Assembly: GCA_021791845.1 (NCBI GenBank)
Contig: JAJYVT010000002.1
Coordinates: 41,347-105,346, forward strand
DNA: 64,000 bases
Origin: Actinomycetes bacterium
GTDB lineage: Bacteria; Actinomycetota; Acidimicrobiia; Acidimicrobiales; RAAP-2
Direction: 5' to 3'
Part shown: positions 16,451 to 26,035 of the stretch, piece after piece
How positions within the stretch are numbered: position 1 is the stretch's first letter
Layout: every line of letters starts with the position of its first letter
The notes under the pieces: generated by a model
The model's database searches: none
Told to the model about the DNA's origin: nothing
What the model saw: only the letters and a program-made list of their open reading frames with translations
Translations under genes and position numbers: made by a program

Positions 16451-17273
16451 AACGGGCCAGGGAGCGGACGGCGGGAAGCGCTACCGGATCGACGAGCTGG
16501 CCCGGGTTGCCGGCACGACCGTGCGCAACGTCCGGGCGTACCAGGACCGGGGCCTGCTTCCCCCCCCGAGGCGCACAGGCAGGGCGGGCGTCTACTCCGA
16601 CGCCCACCTGGCCCGCCTGCGACTGGTCGGATCGCTCCTGGAGCGCGGCTACACCCTGGCCAACATCGGGGAGCTGCTCTCGGCGTGGGAGGGCGGCCAG
16701 GACGTGGCGGCCGTGCTCGGCCTGGAGGCGGCCCTGGTGACGCCGGCCGTCCCCCGGGCGCCCTCGATCGTGGACGCCGGCGAGCTGGCCGACGCCTTCG
16801 GCGCCGACGCCACGGGGCTCCTCGCCGAGGCGGTGGCCGTCGGGGTGCTCGAGCCCGCCGGACCGGGTCGGTACCGGGTGGCCGACCCCCTCGTGCTCGA
16901 CGTCGGCCGGTTGCTGGTGGCGTCCGGGGTGCCGCTCGCCGCCGTGCTCGGGGCAGCCCGGACGCTGCGGACCGAGGTGGCCGTCCTGGCGCGGTTGTTC
17001 GTCGGCGTCGTGGAGGAGCAGGTGGTCGAGCCCATGGGCGACCCCATGCCGGCCGAAGGGGTCCGGGCGCTGGCCGACCTGGTGGCGGCGCTGCGCCCGC
17101 TGGCGTCGCAGGTGGTGGCGACGGAGCTGGCGCTGGCGATGGACGACGAGATCCGCCGGCGGCTGGGGGACCACCTGGCCCGACGGGCAGCACGGGACGC
17201 CGGGCCCGGGCGCGAGCCGGACGCCGCACCCCGGGGCGAGCCGGACGCCGGCGAGGACCCGCGACCGGAATAG
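16440..17273 (+). CDS. MerR-family transcriptional regulator
   Basis: The 277-residue protein starts its MerR-type helix-turn-helix at YRIDELARVAGTTVRNVRAY (about 15-34), with the wing GLLPPPRRTGRAGVYSDAHL. The long C-terminal part (about 100-250) is helical and Val/Leu/Ala-rich. It is larger than a metal-sensing MerR tail and lacks cysteine, so an organic ligand is likely. It is divergent from the diiron oxygenase operon and its ATG lies within an inverted repeat, so it probably represses itself and controls the oxygenases. Confidence 0.87.
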   Translation: MALSTGQGADGGKRYRIDELARVAGTTVRNVRAYQDRGLLPPPRRTGRAGVYSDAHLARLRLVGSLLERGYTLANIGELLSAWEGGQDVAAVLGLEAALVTPAVPRAPSIVDAGELADAFGADATGLLAEAVAVGVLEPAGPGRYRVADPLVLDVGRLLVASGVPLAAVLGAARTLRTEVAVLARLFVGVVEEQVVEPMGDPMPAEGVRALADLVAALRPLASQVVATELALAMDDEIRRRLGDHLARRAARDAGPGREPDAAPRGEPDAGEDPRPE

Positions 17274-17355
17274 GAGCGGGGACTCCGGTTGTTGAACCCC
17301 TCATGCAGGTCGCGCCCTGGGGCCGAACCTGCTGCGGAAAGATCGGAGAAGCACC

Positions 17356-19704
<2,349 letters not shown>

Positions 19705-19717
19705 GAGGATCGGCCTG

Positions 19718-19966
19718 GTGAGCGACGACGAGATCATCCATCGGATCGGCCAGCTGGCCGACGAGGAGCGCCGGCTGGAGGAGTCCCACGCGCAGTCCGC
19801 GGTGGGCTTGTCGGCCGAGGAGAAGGCCCGCCTGGACCAGCTGCAGGTGACGCTCGACCAGCTCTGGGACGTCCTACGCCAGCGCCGGGCCCTCCGGCGC
19901 GCCGGGCGCGACCCGGAGGAGGCGGCGGAGCGACCTCCCAGCACGGTCGAGCACTACCAGCAGTAG
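19718..19966 (+). CDS. DUF2630 family protein
   Basis: This small helical protein has 82 residues. IIHRIGQLADEERRLEESH, LDQLWDVLRQRRALRRAG and the C-terminal VEHYQQ match the DUF2630 pattern found across actinomycetes. The function is unknown; the pattern suggests a coiled, charged, soluble protein. It begins at GTG 13 bases after lon, with AGAGGA before it, so it is probably cotranscribed with lon. Confidence 0.85.
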   Translation: MSDDEIIHRIGQLADEERRLEESHAQSAVGLSAEEKARLDQLQVTLDQLWDVLRQRRALRRAGRDPEEAAERPPSTVEHYQQ

Positions 19967-20025
19967 GCCGGCGCGCCGGGACGCGCGGGTGGTGCCGGGG
20001 CCCGCCGGCCCGGGCCGGCGCGCCG
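19967..20025 (+). terminator. terminator-like inverted repeats after the lon operon
   Basis: GCCGGCGCGCCG occurs at 19967 and again at 20014. Each copy is self-complementary and the two can also pair with each other; a further palindrome GCCGGCCCGGGCCGGC lies at 20004-20019. These structures separate lon from the encapsulin operon. Confidence 0.5.
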
Positions 20026-20031
20026 AACCGG

Positions 20032-20058
20032 TTGGCGCCAGAATCCGGCTGGTACCGT
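20032..20058 (+). promoter_or_regulatory. possible promoter of the encapsulin operon
   Basis: TACCGT at 20053-20058 fits the TANNNT -10 pattern, and TTGGCG at 20032 could be the -35 with a short 15-bp spacer. No DevR-like or iron (DtxR/Fur-type) box was recognised. Confidence 0.35.
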
Positions 20059-20133
20059 GACCAGGCGAACCCCAACTGATCCCCGGCACCCCGTGGGCGG
20101 AGCGACCGACGGCGCCGGCCTGAGGAGGAGCGC

Positions 20134-20499
20134 ATGGCGAACAGCGAAGGTCTTCACGAGCCCGAGGCGCTGCTGTCACCCGAGACCATCGACCGGCACC
20201 GGGCGCTGACGTCGCTGCAGGAGGAGCTCGAGGCGGCGGACTGGTACGACCAGCGGGTCGACGCCACCACCGACTCGGAGCTGGCGGCGATCCTCGCCCA
20301 CAACCGGGACGAGGAGAAGGAGCACGCCATGATGCTGCTCGAGTGGCTGCGGCGGCACGACCCGGTCCTCGACGGCCACATGCGGACCTACCTGTTCAGC
20401 GAGGGGCCCCTGACCGAGATCGAGGCGCAGTCCGACGGCGGCTCGGGCGACGGCGGCTCGGGCTCGCTCGGGCTCGGCGACATGCGGGGGCAGTCGTGA
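20134..20499 (+). CDS. encapsulated ferritin-like protein (EncFtn cargo)
   Basis: The 121-residue two-helix protein matches encapsulated ferritins. EELEAADWYDQRVDAT carries the first glutamate and Trp of the ferroxidase site, and EEKEHAMMLLEWLRRHDP carries the second glutamate and the histidine. Such proteins form open decamers that oxidise Fe(II) and rely on the encapsulin shell for storage. A Gly/Ser linker leads to the C-terminal SLGLGDMRG, which matches the cargo-loading peptide recognised by family 1 encapsulins. GAGGAG precedes the ATG. The stop overlaps the encapsulin start. Confidence 0.93.
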   Translation: MANSEGLHEPEALLSPETIDRHRALTSLQEELEAADWYDQRVDATTDSELAAILAHNRDEEKEHAMMLLEWLRRHDPVLDGHMRTYLFSEGPLTEIEAQSDGGSGDGGSGSLGLGDMRGQS

Positions 20500-21296
20500 A
20501 CCACCTGCTGCGCTCCCACGCGCCGATCACCGACGAGGCGTGGCAGCAGCTGGACGACGAGGCGCGCCAGCGACTCTCGCCGGCCCTCGCCGCCCGCAAG
20601 CTGGTGGACTTCGCCGGCCCGCTGGGCTGGAGGCACTCGGCCACCGACCTCGGGCGCACGGCCGAGATCGGTGGTCCCGAGGGCGTCCTCCGGGCCCGCC
20701 AGCGCAAGGTGCTCCCCCTCGTCGAGCTGCGGGCCCCCTTCACGGTCTCCCTCGACGAGCTCCGTGACGCCGGCCGTGGCGCCCTCGACGTCGATCTCGA
20801 CGCGCTGGACGACGCGGCCCGCCGGGTGGCGCGGGCCGAGAACGTCGCCGTGCTCCACGGCTGGAGCGAGGCGGGGATCGTGGGGATCTCCGAGGCCTCC
20901 TCGCTCGAGGCGGTCTCCCTCGGGTCCTCGTTCGCCGACTATCCCTCCCGGGTGGCGACGGCGGTCGAGGGGCTGCTCGAGCGCGGGGTGAGCGGTCCCT
21001 ACGGCCTCGCCCTCGGCCCGGACGGGTACACCGGCGTGGTGGAGACCACCGAGCACGGGGGCCTGGTCGTCTTCGACCATCTCCGCCAGATCCTGGGCGG
21101 CCCCATCGTGTGGGCACCCGGGGTCCGGGGCGCCGTGCTCGTGAGCCTGCGCGGCGGGGACCACCTGTTCGAGAGCGGGCAGGACATCTCCATCGGCTAC
21201 GACCACCACGACGCCGAGTCCGTCCACCTCTACCTCGAGGAGTCCTTCAGCTTCCGCGTCGTGACCCCCGACGCCGGCGTAGCCCTCACGCTGTAG
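20496..21296 (+). CDS. family 1 encapsulin shell protein
   Basis: The 266-residue protein matches linocin M18/CFP29-type encapsulins: HLLRSHAPITDEAWQQLDDEA at the cargo-binding N-terminus, RKLVDFAGPLGW, and AVLHGWSEAGIVGI. The C-terminal GYDHHDAESVHLYLEESFSFRV completes the HK97 fold. Sixty copies would make a T=1 nanocompartment of about 24 nm that stores iron with the ferritin cargo. It starts at GTG with a 4-base overlap. No peroxidase cargo is nearby, so iron storage is the expected role. Confidence 0.95.
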   Translation: MNHLLRSHAPITDEAWQQLDDEARQRLSPALAARKLVDFAGPLGWRHSATDLGRTAEIGGPEGVLRARQRKVLPLVELRAPFTVSLDELRDAGRGALDVDLDALDDAARRVARAENVAVLHGWSEAGIVGISEASSLEAVSLGSSFADYPSRVATAVEGLLERGVSGPYGLALGPDGYTGVVETTEHGGLVVFDHLRQILGGPIVWAPGVRGAVLVSLRGGDHLFESGQDISIGYDHHDAESVHLYLEESFSFRVVTPDAGVALTL

Positions 21297-21339
21297 GCGA
21301 GGGACGCCGGCGGCGGCCGGTCCCGCCCGGCGGGGCATC

Positions 21340-21397
21340 GGGACCTTCGCCCCTGTTGAAGGCCGCCGGGTGTCGCACGGCTCGGGACTTCCGCCCC
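21340..21397 (+). promoter_or_regulatory. two DevR/DosR-like boxes upstream of the cytochrome gene
   Basis: GGGACCTTCGCCCC at 21340-21353 and GGGACTTCCGCCCC at 21384-21397 start 44 bp apart, four helical turns. Both share the GGGAC half-site and CCC end with the pair beside devR. A CTAGGG stretch at 21428-21433 resembles the TAGGGG at the same relative place near the devR-linked pair. Confidence 0.65.
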
Positions 21398-21507
21398 TAT
21401 TGGCGGTCGGCTCGGTCATGCGACCATCTAGGGAGCGGCGCCCTCGCCAGGCCCGTCGTGGTGCGGACCCCCGCGCCGCTCGAAGGGCGTGACCTCGAGG
21501 AGGAGCG

Positions 21508-23460
21508 ATGGGTGCCGAGCACTGGATGGCCGTGAACCTCAGCGCGCCAGGCAGCTACGTGCACTGGAACATCTTCACGGTGTCGGTGGCGAACCTGGTC
21601 CTGATCCTCGTCATGGTGGTGATCTTCGGCGTCGCGCTCCTCGTGCCGTTCCCCCACCGCGGCAAGGACGAGGTCGAGGGTCCCCGCGACGGCGACAAGG
21701 GGGCCTCGGGCAAGGAGGTCACGCTCACGGCCGTGGCCTCGCACGACGGCAACGGGTATGTGACCCAGCCCGGCGACGAGAAGATGTGGACGGCGCGCCT
21801 GCGCAACCGCGGCCTTCGGCTGCTGCCGCCGGGCAAGCTCCTGCCGGACCGGCAGCCTGCGTACGTTCGCTCGTGGATCTACGTGTTCGGCGTCGCCACG
21901 CTGGCGGCGTTGGGGGTGGCGATCGTCTCGGGCTTCGCCCTCGCGCTCGGGGGGCCCGACTGGTGGCACTACAACCCGGTGGGCCACTTCTTCAACAGCC
22001 TCCACCTGTGGAGCATCGAGCTGTTCATGGCCTTCATGGTCATCCACCTGTGGGGCAAGTTCTGGATGGCGGCGTGGCGCGGCCGCCGGTGGATGACGTG
22101 GATCAGCGGGGTGGTGGCGTTCCTCGTGTCGGTCATCGAGTGCTTCACCGGCTACGTCTCCCAGCAGAACCTCGACTCGCAGTGGATCTCGACCAGCGGC
22201 AAGGACGCCTTCAACGCCGCCGGTATCGGGTCGTTCTTCAACCCCATGAACTTCGGGCAGATGCTCATGTGGCACATCGTCCTCGTCCCCCTCGTGCTGG
22301 TGGGCATCGTGGGCGCCCACGTGCTGCTCGTGCGGGTGCGCGGCGTGAGCCACCCGCTGCCGGTGCGGCCCGCCCGGGGCCGGGTGGCGCGCCGCGCCCT
22401 CGCCGCTTCCGACGCAGCGGAATGGCGCGGGCCCACCCGGCGCTACGACATTCTGAAGGAGGCCGGGATCGCGGGCACGGTGGTGCTGGTGCTCGTGGTC
22501 GTGCTGGCGTCGGTGCTCTCGTCGCCCAACGTGCCGCCGGTCACGGTGCAGAGCTGGGCCCACGCCACACCGGGCGACTTCATGGCGACGAGCGCCGCCG
22601 AGCTGGCCGGCACGAGCGAGACGGCGACGTACGGCCCGCCCTACAACAACAACGGCACACCTCCGGGGTCGGGGGACGTGCAGAAGATCATCGTGTCGTG
22701 GCAGCAGATCGCCGGGGTCCGCCAGCCGATCGACGCCGCCAAGACATTCGTCCTGCTGCCGCTGGCGACCCGCGCCTCCACCGACCCGGCGCTGCGCAGC
22801 GCCCTCAACCGCTACGAGGCGGCGACCAAGGCGCAGCAGAGCGTATGGGACGTCGCCTACCTCAAGGCGGTGAGCCACGTCACGTTCACGGGCGGCGTGC
22901 CGTCGGTGCCGGGCGGTGACTACGGTCCGGTGGCGGTCCTGGTGGCCAAGGAGCTCACGATGGCCCAGTCGGGGGCGCTCGACGCCGCGCTCCTGGCGCA
23001 GCACCAGTTCTACGGCACCAACTACACCAAGCCGCTCCTCTTCCTCGAGGACGGGAGCTACTTCAGCGCGGTCGGCGCCAAGCTGCACCTCCTCGGGACA
23101 CAGTGGGGCGTCATGAACGAGACCGGGGGCTACCCGGGCCAGCCGTGGCTCTGGCTCTACGACCTGTGGTACCAGATCCCCGGCTTCCGCACATCGGCCA
23201 ACGTCGACCTGATCGCCGTCTACATGACCGGCATCGCCACGATCCTGCTCCTGGCCGTTCCCTTCATCCCCGGCCTGCGCGACGTGCCGCGGTACGTGCC
23301 GGTGCACCGGCTCGTGTGGCGGTCGTGGAACAAGGGAGGACCCGCCTCACCGGGGCCGGGCGAGCCGAAGGCTGCGCCGGCGCAGGTGTCGGGTCCGGCA
23401 ACCGGGGCAGGCCAGGCCGGGAGCCCCGCCGGCGTCAGCGGTCGGGGTGGGCCAGGGTGA
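21508..23460 (+). CDS. cytochrome b6-like dihaem membrane protein with an extracytoplasmic insert
   Basis: The 650-residue protein has an N-terminal helix, a charged loop, then a four-helix cytochrome b core. Haem ligands pair as His166/His180 (13 residues between) and His256/His271 (14 between), the b6f-type spacing. A further helix (about 315-335) leads to an exported region of about 210 residues, then a last helix near 572-590 and a Pro/Gly-rich tail. No Rieske, cytochrome c or f gene is nearby, so its quinol-to-acceptor route is unknown. The DevR-like boxes suggest use under low oxygen. GAGGAG precedes the ATG. Confidence 0.82.
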   Translation: MGAEHWMAVNLSAPGSYVHWNIFTVSVANLVLILVMVVIFGVALLVPFPHRGKDEVEGPRDGDKGASGKEVTLTAVASHDGNGYVTQPGDEKMWTARLRNRGLRLLPPGKLLPDRQPAYVRSWIYVFGVATLAALGVAIVSGFALALGGPDWWHYNPVGHFFNSLHLWSIELFMAFMVIHLWGKFWMAAWRGRRWMTWISGVVAFLVSVIECFTGYVSQQNLDSQWISTSGKDAFNAAGIGSFFNPMNFGQMLMWHIVLVPLVLVGIVGAHVLLVRVRGVSHPLPVRPARGRVARRALAASDAAEWRGPTRRYDILKEAGIAGTVVLVLVVVLASVLSSPNVPPVTVQSWAHATPGDFMATSAAELAGTSETATYGPPYNNNGTPPGSGDVQKIIVSWQQIAGVRQPIDAAKTFVLLPLATRASTDPALRSALNRYEAATKAQQSVWDVAYLKAVSHVTFTGGVPSVPGGDYGPVAVLVAKELTMAQSGALDAALLAQHQFYGTNYTKPLLFLEDGSYFSAVGAKLHLLGTQWGVMNETGGYPGQPWLWLYDLWYQIPGFRTSANVDLIAVYMTGIATILLLAVPFIPGLRDVPRYVPVHRLVWRSWNKGGPASPGPGEPKAAPAQVSGPATGAGQAGSPAGVSGRGGPG

Positions 23461-24418
23461 GGAGGAACTCGCCCTCGTCCGCTCCCCACTGACGGTCGAC
23501 GGCGAACCCGGCCCGGGCCAGCTCGTCGGCGATCCCCTCCGGGGTGAACTTGGCGCTGATCTCGGTGCGCAGCTCCTCGCCGTCGTCGAACGTGACCGTC
23601 ATGTCGAGGTGCTCGATGTCGACCGTCTCGGGCTGGGTGGCCCGGAGGCGCATCTCGATCCACTGGGCCCGCTCGTCCCAGCGAACGACGTGCTCGAACC
23701 GCTCGGGGGCGAAGTTGGCGCCGAGCGCGTGGTTCACGACCGACAGCACGTTGCGGTTGAACCGGGCGGTGACGCCGGCCGAGTCGTCGTAGGCGGCCAC
23801 GATCCGGCGCCGGTCCTTCACCACGTCGGTGCCGAGCAGGAGCGAGTCGGTGCGGGACATCGTGGCCCGCACGTCGCCGAGGAACCGTGCGCGCTGGGCC
23901 GGTGCGAGGTTGCCGATGGTCCCGCCGAGGAACGCCACCAGGCGCCGCCCCTCGGTGGGGATGCGGTCCAGGTGGGCCAGGAAGTCGCCGACCACGGCGT
24001 GCACGCGCAGCCCCGGGTACTCCTCGGCGATCGACCCGGCGGCGTCGCACAGGAAGTCCGCGCTCACGTCGAAGGGGACGTAGTTCGACAGCGGGCTCGA
24101 GGACGCCAGGGCGTCGAGGAGGAGGCGGGTCTTCTCGCACGAGCCCGCGCCCAGCTCGACCAGGCTGTCGGCGCCGGCCAGCGTCGCCACGTCGCCCGCG
24201 TGGCGCTCCAGGAGGGCTCGCTCGGCGCGGGTCGGGTAGTACTCGGGGAGCCGCGTGATCTCTTCGAAGAGGCGGCTGCCCTCCTCGTCGTAGAACCAGG
24301 TGGGGGGGATGTGCTTGGGCGACGCGCCCAGTCCGGCGCGCACGTCGCGCTCCAGGGCGGCGCGCAGGTCGCGCTCGTCCAAATGGACGTCGACGGTGAC
24401 GGTGCTGGAGGCCGGCAC
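23435..24418 (-). CDS. egtD: L-histidine N-alpha-methyltransferase (ergothioneine synthesis)
   Basis: The 327-residue protein has the EgtD SAM-binding site LVELGAGSCEKTRLLLDAL and the histidine-binding segments FLGGTIGNL and LLLGTDVVKD. EgtD trimethylates histidine to hercynine, the first step of ergothioneine synthesis. It starts at a GTG 3 bases after egtB. Its 3' end overlaps the convergent cytochrome gene by 26 bases. Confidence 0.95.
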   Translation of the reverse strand: MPASSTVTVDVHLDERDLRAALERDVRAGLGASPKHIPPTWFYDEEGSRLFEEITRLPEYYPTRAERALLERHAGDVATLAGADSLVELGAGSCEKTRLLLDALASSSPLSNYVPFDVSADFLCDAAGSIAEEYPGLRVHAVVGDFLAHLDRIPTEGRRLVAFLGGTIGNLAPAQRARFLGDVRATMSRTDSLLLGTDVVKDRRRIVAAYDDSAGVTARFNRNVLSVVNHALGANFAPERFEHVVRWDERAQWIEMRLRATQPETVDIEHLDMTVTFDDGEELRTEISAKFTPEGIADELARAGFAVDRQWGADEGEFLLTLAHPDR

Positions 24419-24421
24419 GGG

Positions 24422-25726
24422 CTAGAGGTCCCGCGCCAGGCGGAGCCCGCTGAACGCCCAGCGGGCGGCGGCGGGGAAGAAGTTGCGGTAGGTCGTCCGC
24501 CGATGGCTCGGCGGCGTGACGCACGCGCTTCCTCGAAGGACCTGTTGGTTCACCATGAACTTGCCGTTGTACTCACCGACGGCACCGGCCGCCGGACGGA
24601 ACCCCGGGAAGGGGCTGTAGCTGCTGGCGGTCCACTGCCAGACCGCCCCGTGGAGCTGCGACCCGCCCGCGCCCGGCGGGTGCAGGGCGTGGGTCCCGGC
24701 GTCCGCCGGCTCGCCCGAGCGGGCGGCGACGATCTCCCATTCGGCCTCGGTCGGCAGGCGGGCGCCCGCCCATCGGGCGAAGGCGTCGGCTTCGAAGTAG
24801 CTCACGTGGACGACGGGCTCGGCGGGGTCGATGGCGTGCTCCCCGGTCAGGGTGAAGATCCGGGCCTCCTCGAGGTCCCAGTACAGCGGTGCCTCCCACC
24901 GCTGCGCCTGCACCGTGGCCCAGCCCTCGGACAGCCACAGCTCGGGACGGGCGTAGCCGCCGTCGTCGACGAACTCCTGCCACTCCCCGCAGGTGACCAG
25001 GCGGTCGGCCACCGCGAAGGGCACCAGCTGGACCCGGTGGCGCGGCGACTCGTTGTCGAACGCGAACGACCCGCCGGCGTGGCCGATCTCGGCCACCCCG
25101 CCGGGGTGCTCGATCCACCCCGTCTTCTGCGGCTCGCGCGCTGCCGGTTGCTGGTGGGACGGCGCGTACGCCGGCCACAGGGGGTTGCGTGACAGCACGT
25201 GCTTGATGTCCATCAGCAGGAGCTCCTGGTGCTGCTGCTCGTGGTGGACACCCAGCTCGACGAGCGCCGCCGTCTCCGGCGTCCCGGGGTGCTCGAGCAG
25301 CGACTCCATGCCCCGGTCCACGTGCCGCCGGTAGGCGGCCACCTCCTCGATGCCCGGGCGCGACAGCAAGCCGCGGTCGGGACGGGGGTACCGGGCGCCG
25401 ACGGCCTCGTAGTACGAATTGAACAGATAGCCGAAGGCCGGATGGAAGGGCTCGTAGCCGGCGAGCTCGGGCGCCAGCAGGAACGTCTCGAAGAACCACG
25501 AGGTGTGGCCGCGGTGCCACTTGGTGGGGCTCACGTCGGGCATCGACTGGACGGTCTGGTCCTCGGCGCTGAGGGGCTCGGCCAGGTGCTCGGTGAAGGC
25601 GCGGACGTCGCCGTACGCCTGGCGGAGGCGGTCGAGGCCCTCGGCGATTGTCTCCGAGGAGTCCTCGGGGCCGCCGTGCCGCTCGGTTCGAGACTCCCTG
25701 CCGTCGGCTGCCACCACTCCGCACAC
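24422..25726 (-). CDS. egtB: hercynine oxygenase (sulfoxide synthase)
   Basis: The roughly 434-residue enzyme has the N-terminal DinB-like iron domain with WHRGHTSWFFETF and HHEQQHQELL (three histidines). The C-terminal FGE-sulfatase fold contains LPTEAEWEIVAARSG and VWQWTASSYSPFPGF. EgtB joins hercynine to a thiol with O2. Neither egtC (glutamine amidotransferase) nor egtA (glutamate-cysteine ligase) is next to it, so the sulfur donor may be cysteine itself or those genes lie elsewhere. In-frame GTG codons at 25726, 25717 and 25714 compete as starts; the first has AAGGGA just upstream. Confidence 0.93.
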   Translation of the reverse strand: MCGVVAADGRESRTERHGGPEDSSETIAEGLDRLRQAYGDVRAFTEHLAEPLSAEDQTVQSMPDVSPTKWHRGHTSWFFETFLLAPELAGYEPFHPAFGYLFNSYYEAVGARYPRPDRGLLSRPGIEEVAAYRRHVDRGMESLLEHPGTPETAALVELGVHHEQQHQELLLMDIKHVLSRNPLWPAYAPSHQQPAAREPQKTGWIEHPGGVAEIGHAGGSFAFDNESPRHRVQLVPFAVADRLVTCGEWQEFVDDGGYARPELWLSEGWATVQAQRWEAPLYWDLEEARIFTLTGEHAIDPAEPVVHVSYFEADAFARWAGARLPTEAEWEIVAARSGEPADAGTHALHPPGAGGSQLHGAVWQWTASSYSPFPGFRPAAGAVGEYNGKFMVNQQVLRGSACVTPPSHRRTTYRNFFPAAARWAFSGLRLARDL

Positions 25727-25740
25727 CGTCCCTTCGATCG

Positions 25741-25766
25741 CACGCCTGTGCAGGGGCACAGGCGTG
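25741..25766. promoter_or_regulatory. perfect 11-bp inverted repeat before egtB
   Basis: CACGCCTGTGC (25741-25751) and GCACAGGCGTG (25756-25766) are perfectly complementary around AGGG. The element ends 14 bases before the egtB start and could be a repressor site or, if transcribed, a hairpin in the egtB leader. Confidence 0.7.
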
Positions 25767-25860
25767 AGCGTGGTCGGACCCCGATGTATGGGTACCCCAA
25801 CGTAGCCGTCCCATTCCCGGAGCCGTGCCGCGTCGGGCGCCCCGGTCGCCGCGCCGGCGC

Positions 25861-25938
25861 CCCAGCCCGCCGCCCCAGCCCGCCGCCCCAGCCCGCCGTC
25901 CCAGCCCGCCGTCCCAGCCCGCCGTCCCAGCCCGCCGT
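25861..25938. repeat. 13-bp non-coding minisatellite
   Basis: Six perfect or near-perfect copies of CCCAGCCCGCCGY lie between egtB and the sulfatase gene. The unit is not a multiple of three and no gene covers it. The rest of the 309-bp gap holds the inverted repeat at 25741 and nothing else I recognise. Confidence 0.9.
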
Positions 25939-26035
25939 CCCACGTGTGATCCCTGATGCCAGGCGTGCCCCGCGGGGACGGCGATGACAAGCTGGCTGCG
26001 CCGCCGCCGATCGGCGACGGCGCGGGAGGTGCAGG

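Noticed and set aside
17274..17355. Heat-shock operator (HAIR or CIRCE) before lon
   Set aside because: No CTTGAGT/ACTCAAG or CIRCE inverted repeat is present; only a weak AGGT/ACCT symmetry is seen.
24422..25726. Formylglycine-generating enzyme for the neighbouring sulfatase
   Set aside because: The protein has the N-terminal DinB-like iron domain and an egtD partner, which identify EgtB.
25861..25938. CRISPR array
   Set aside because: The copies are 13 bp long and contiguous with no spacers, so it is a minisatellite.
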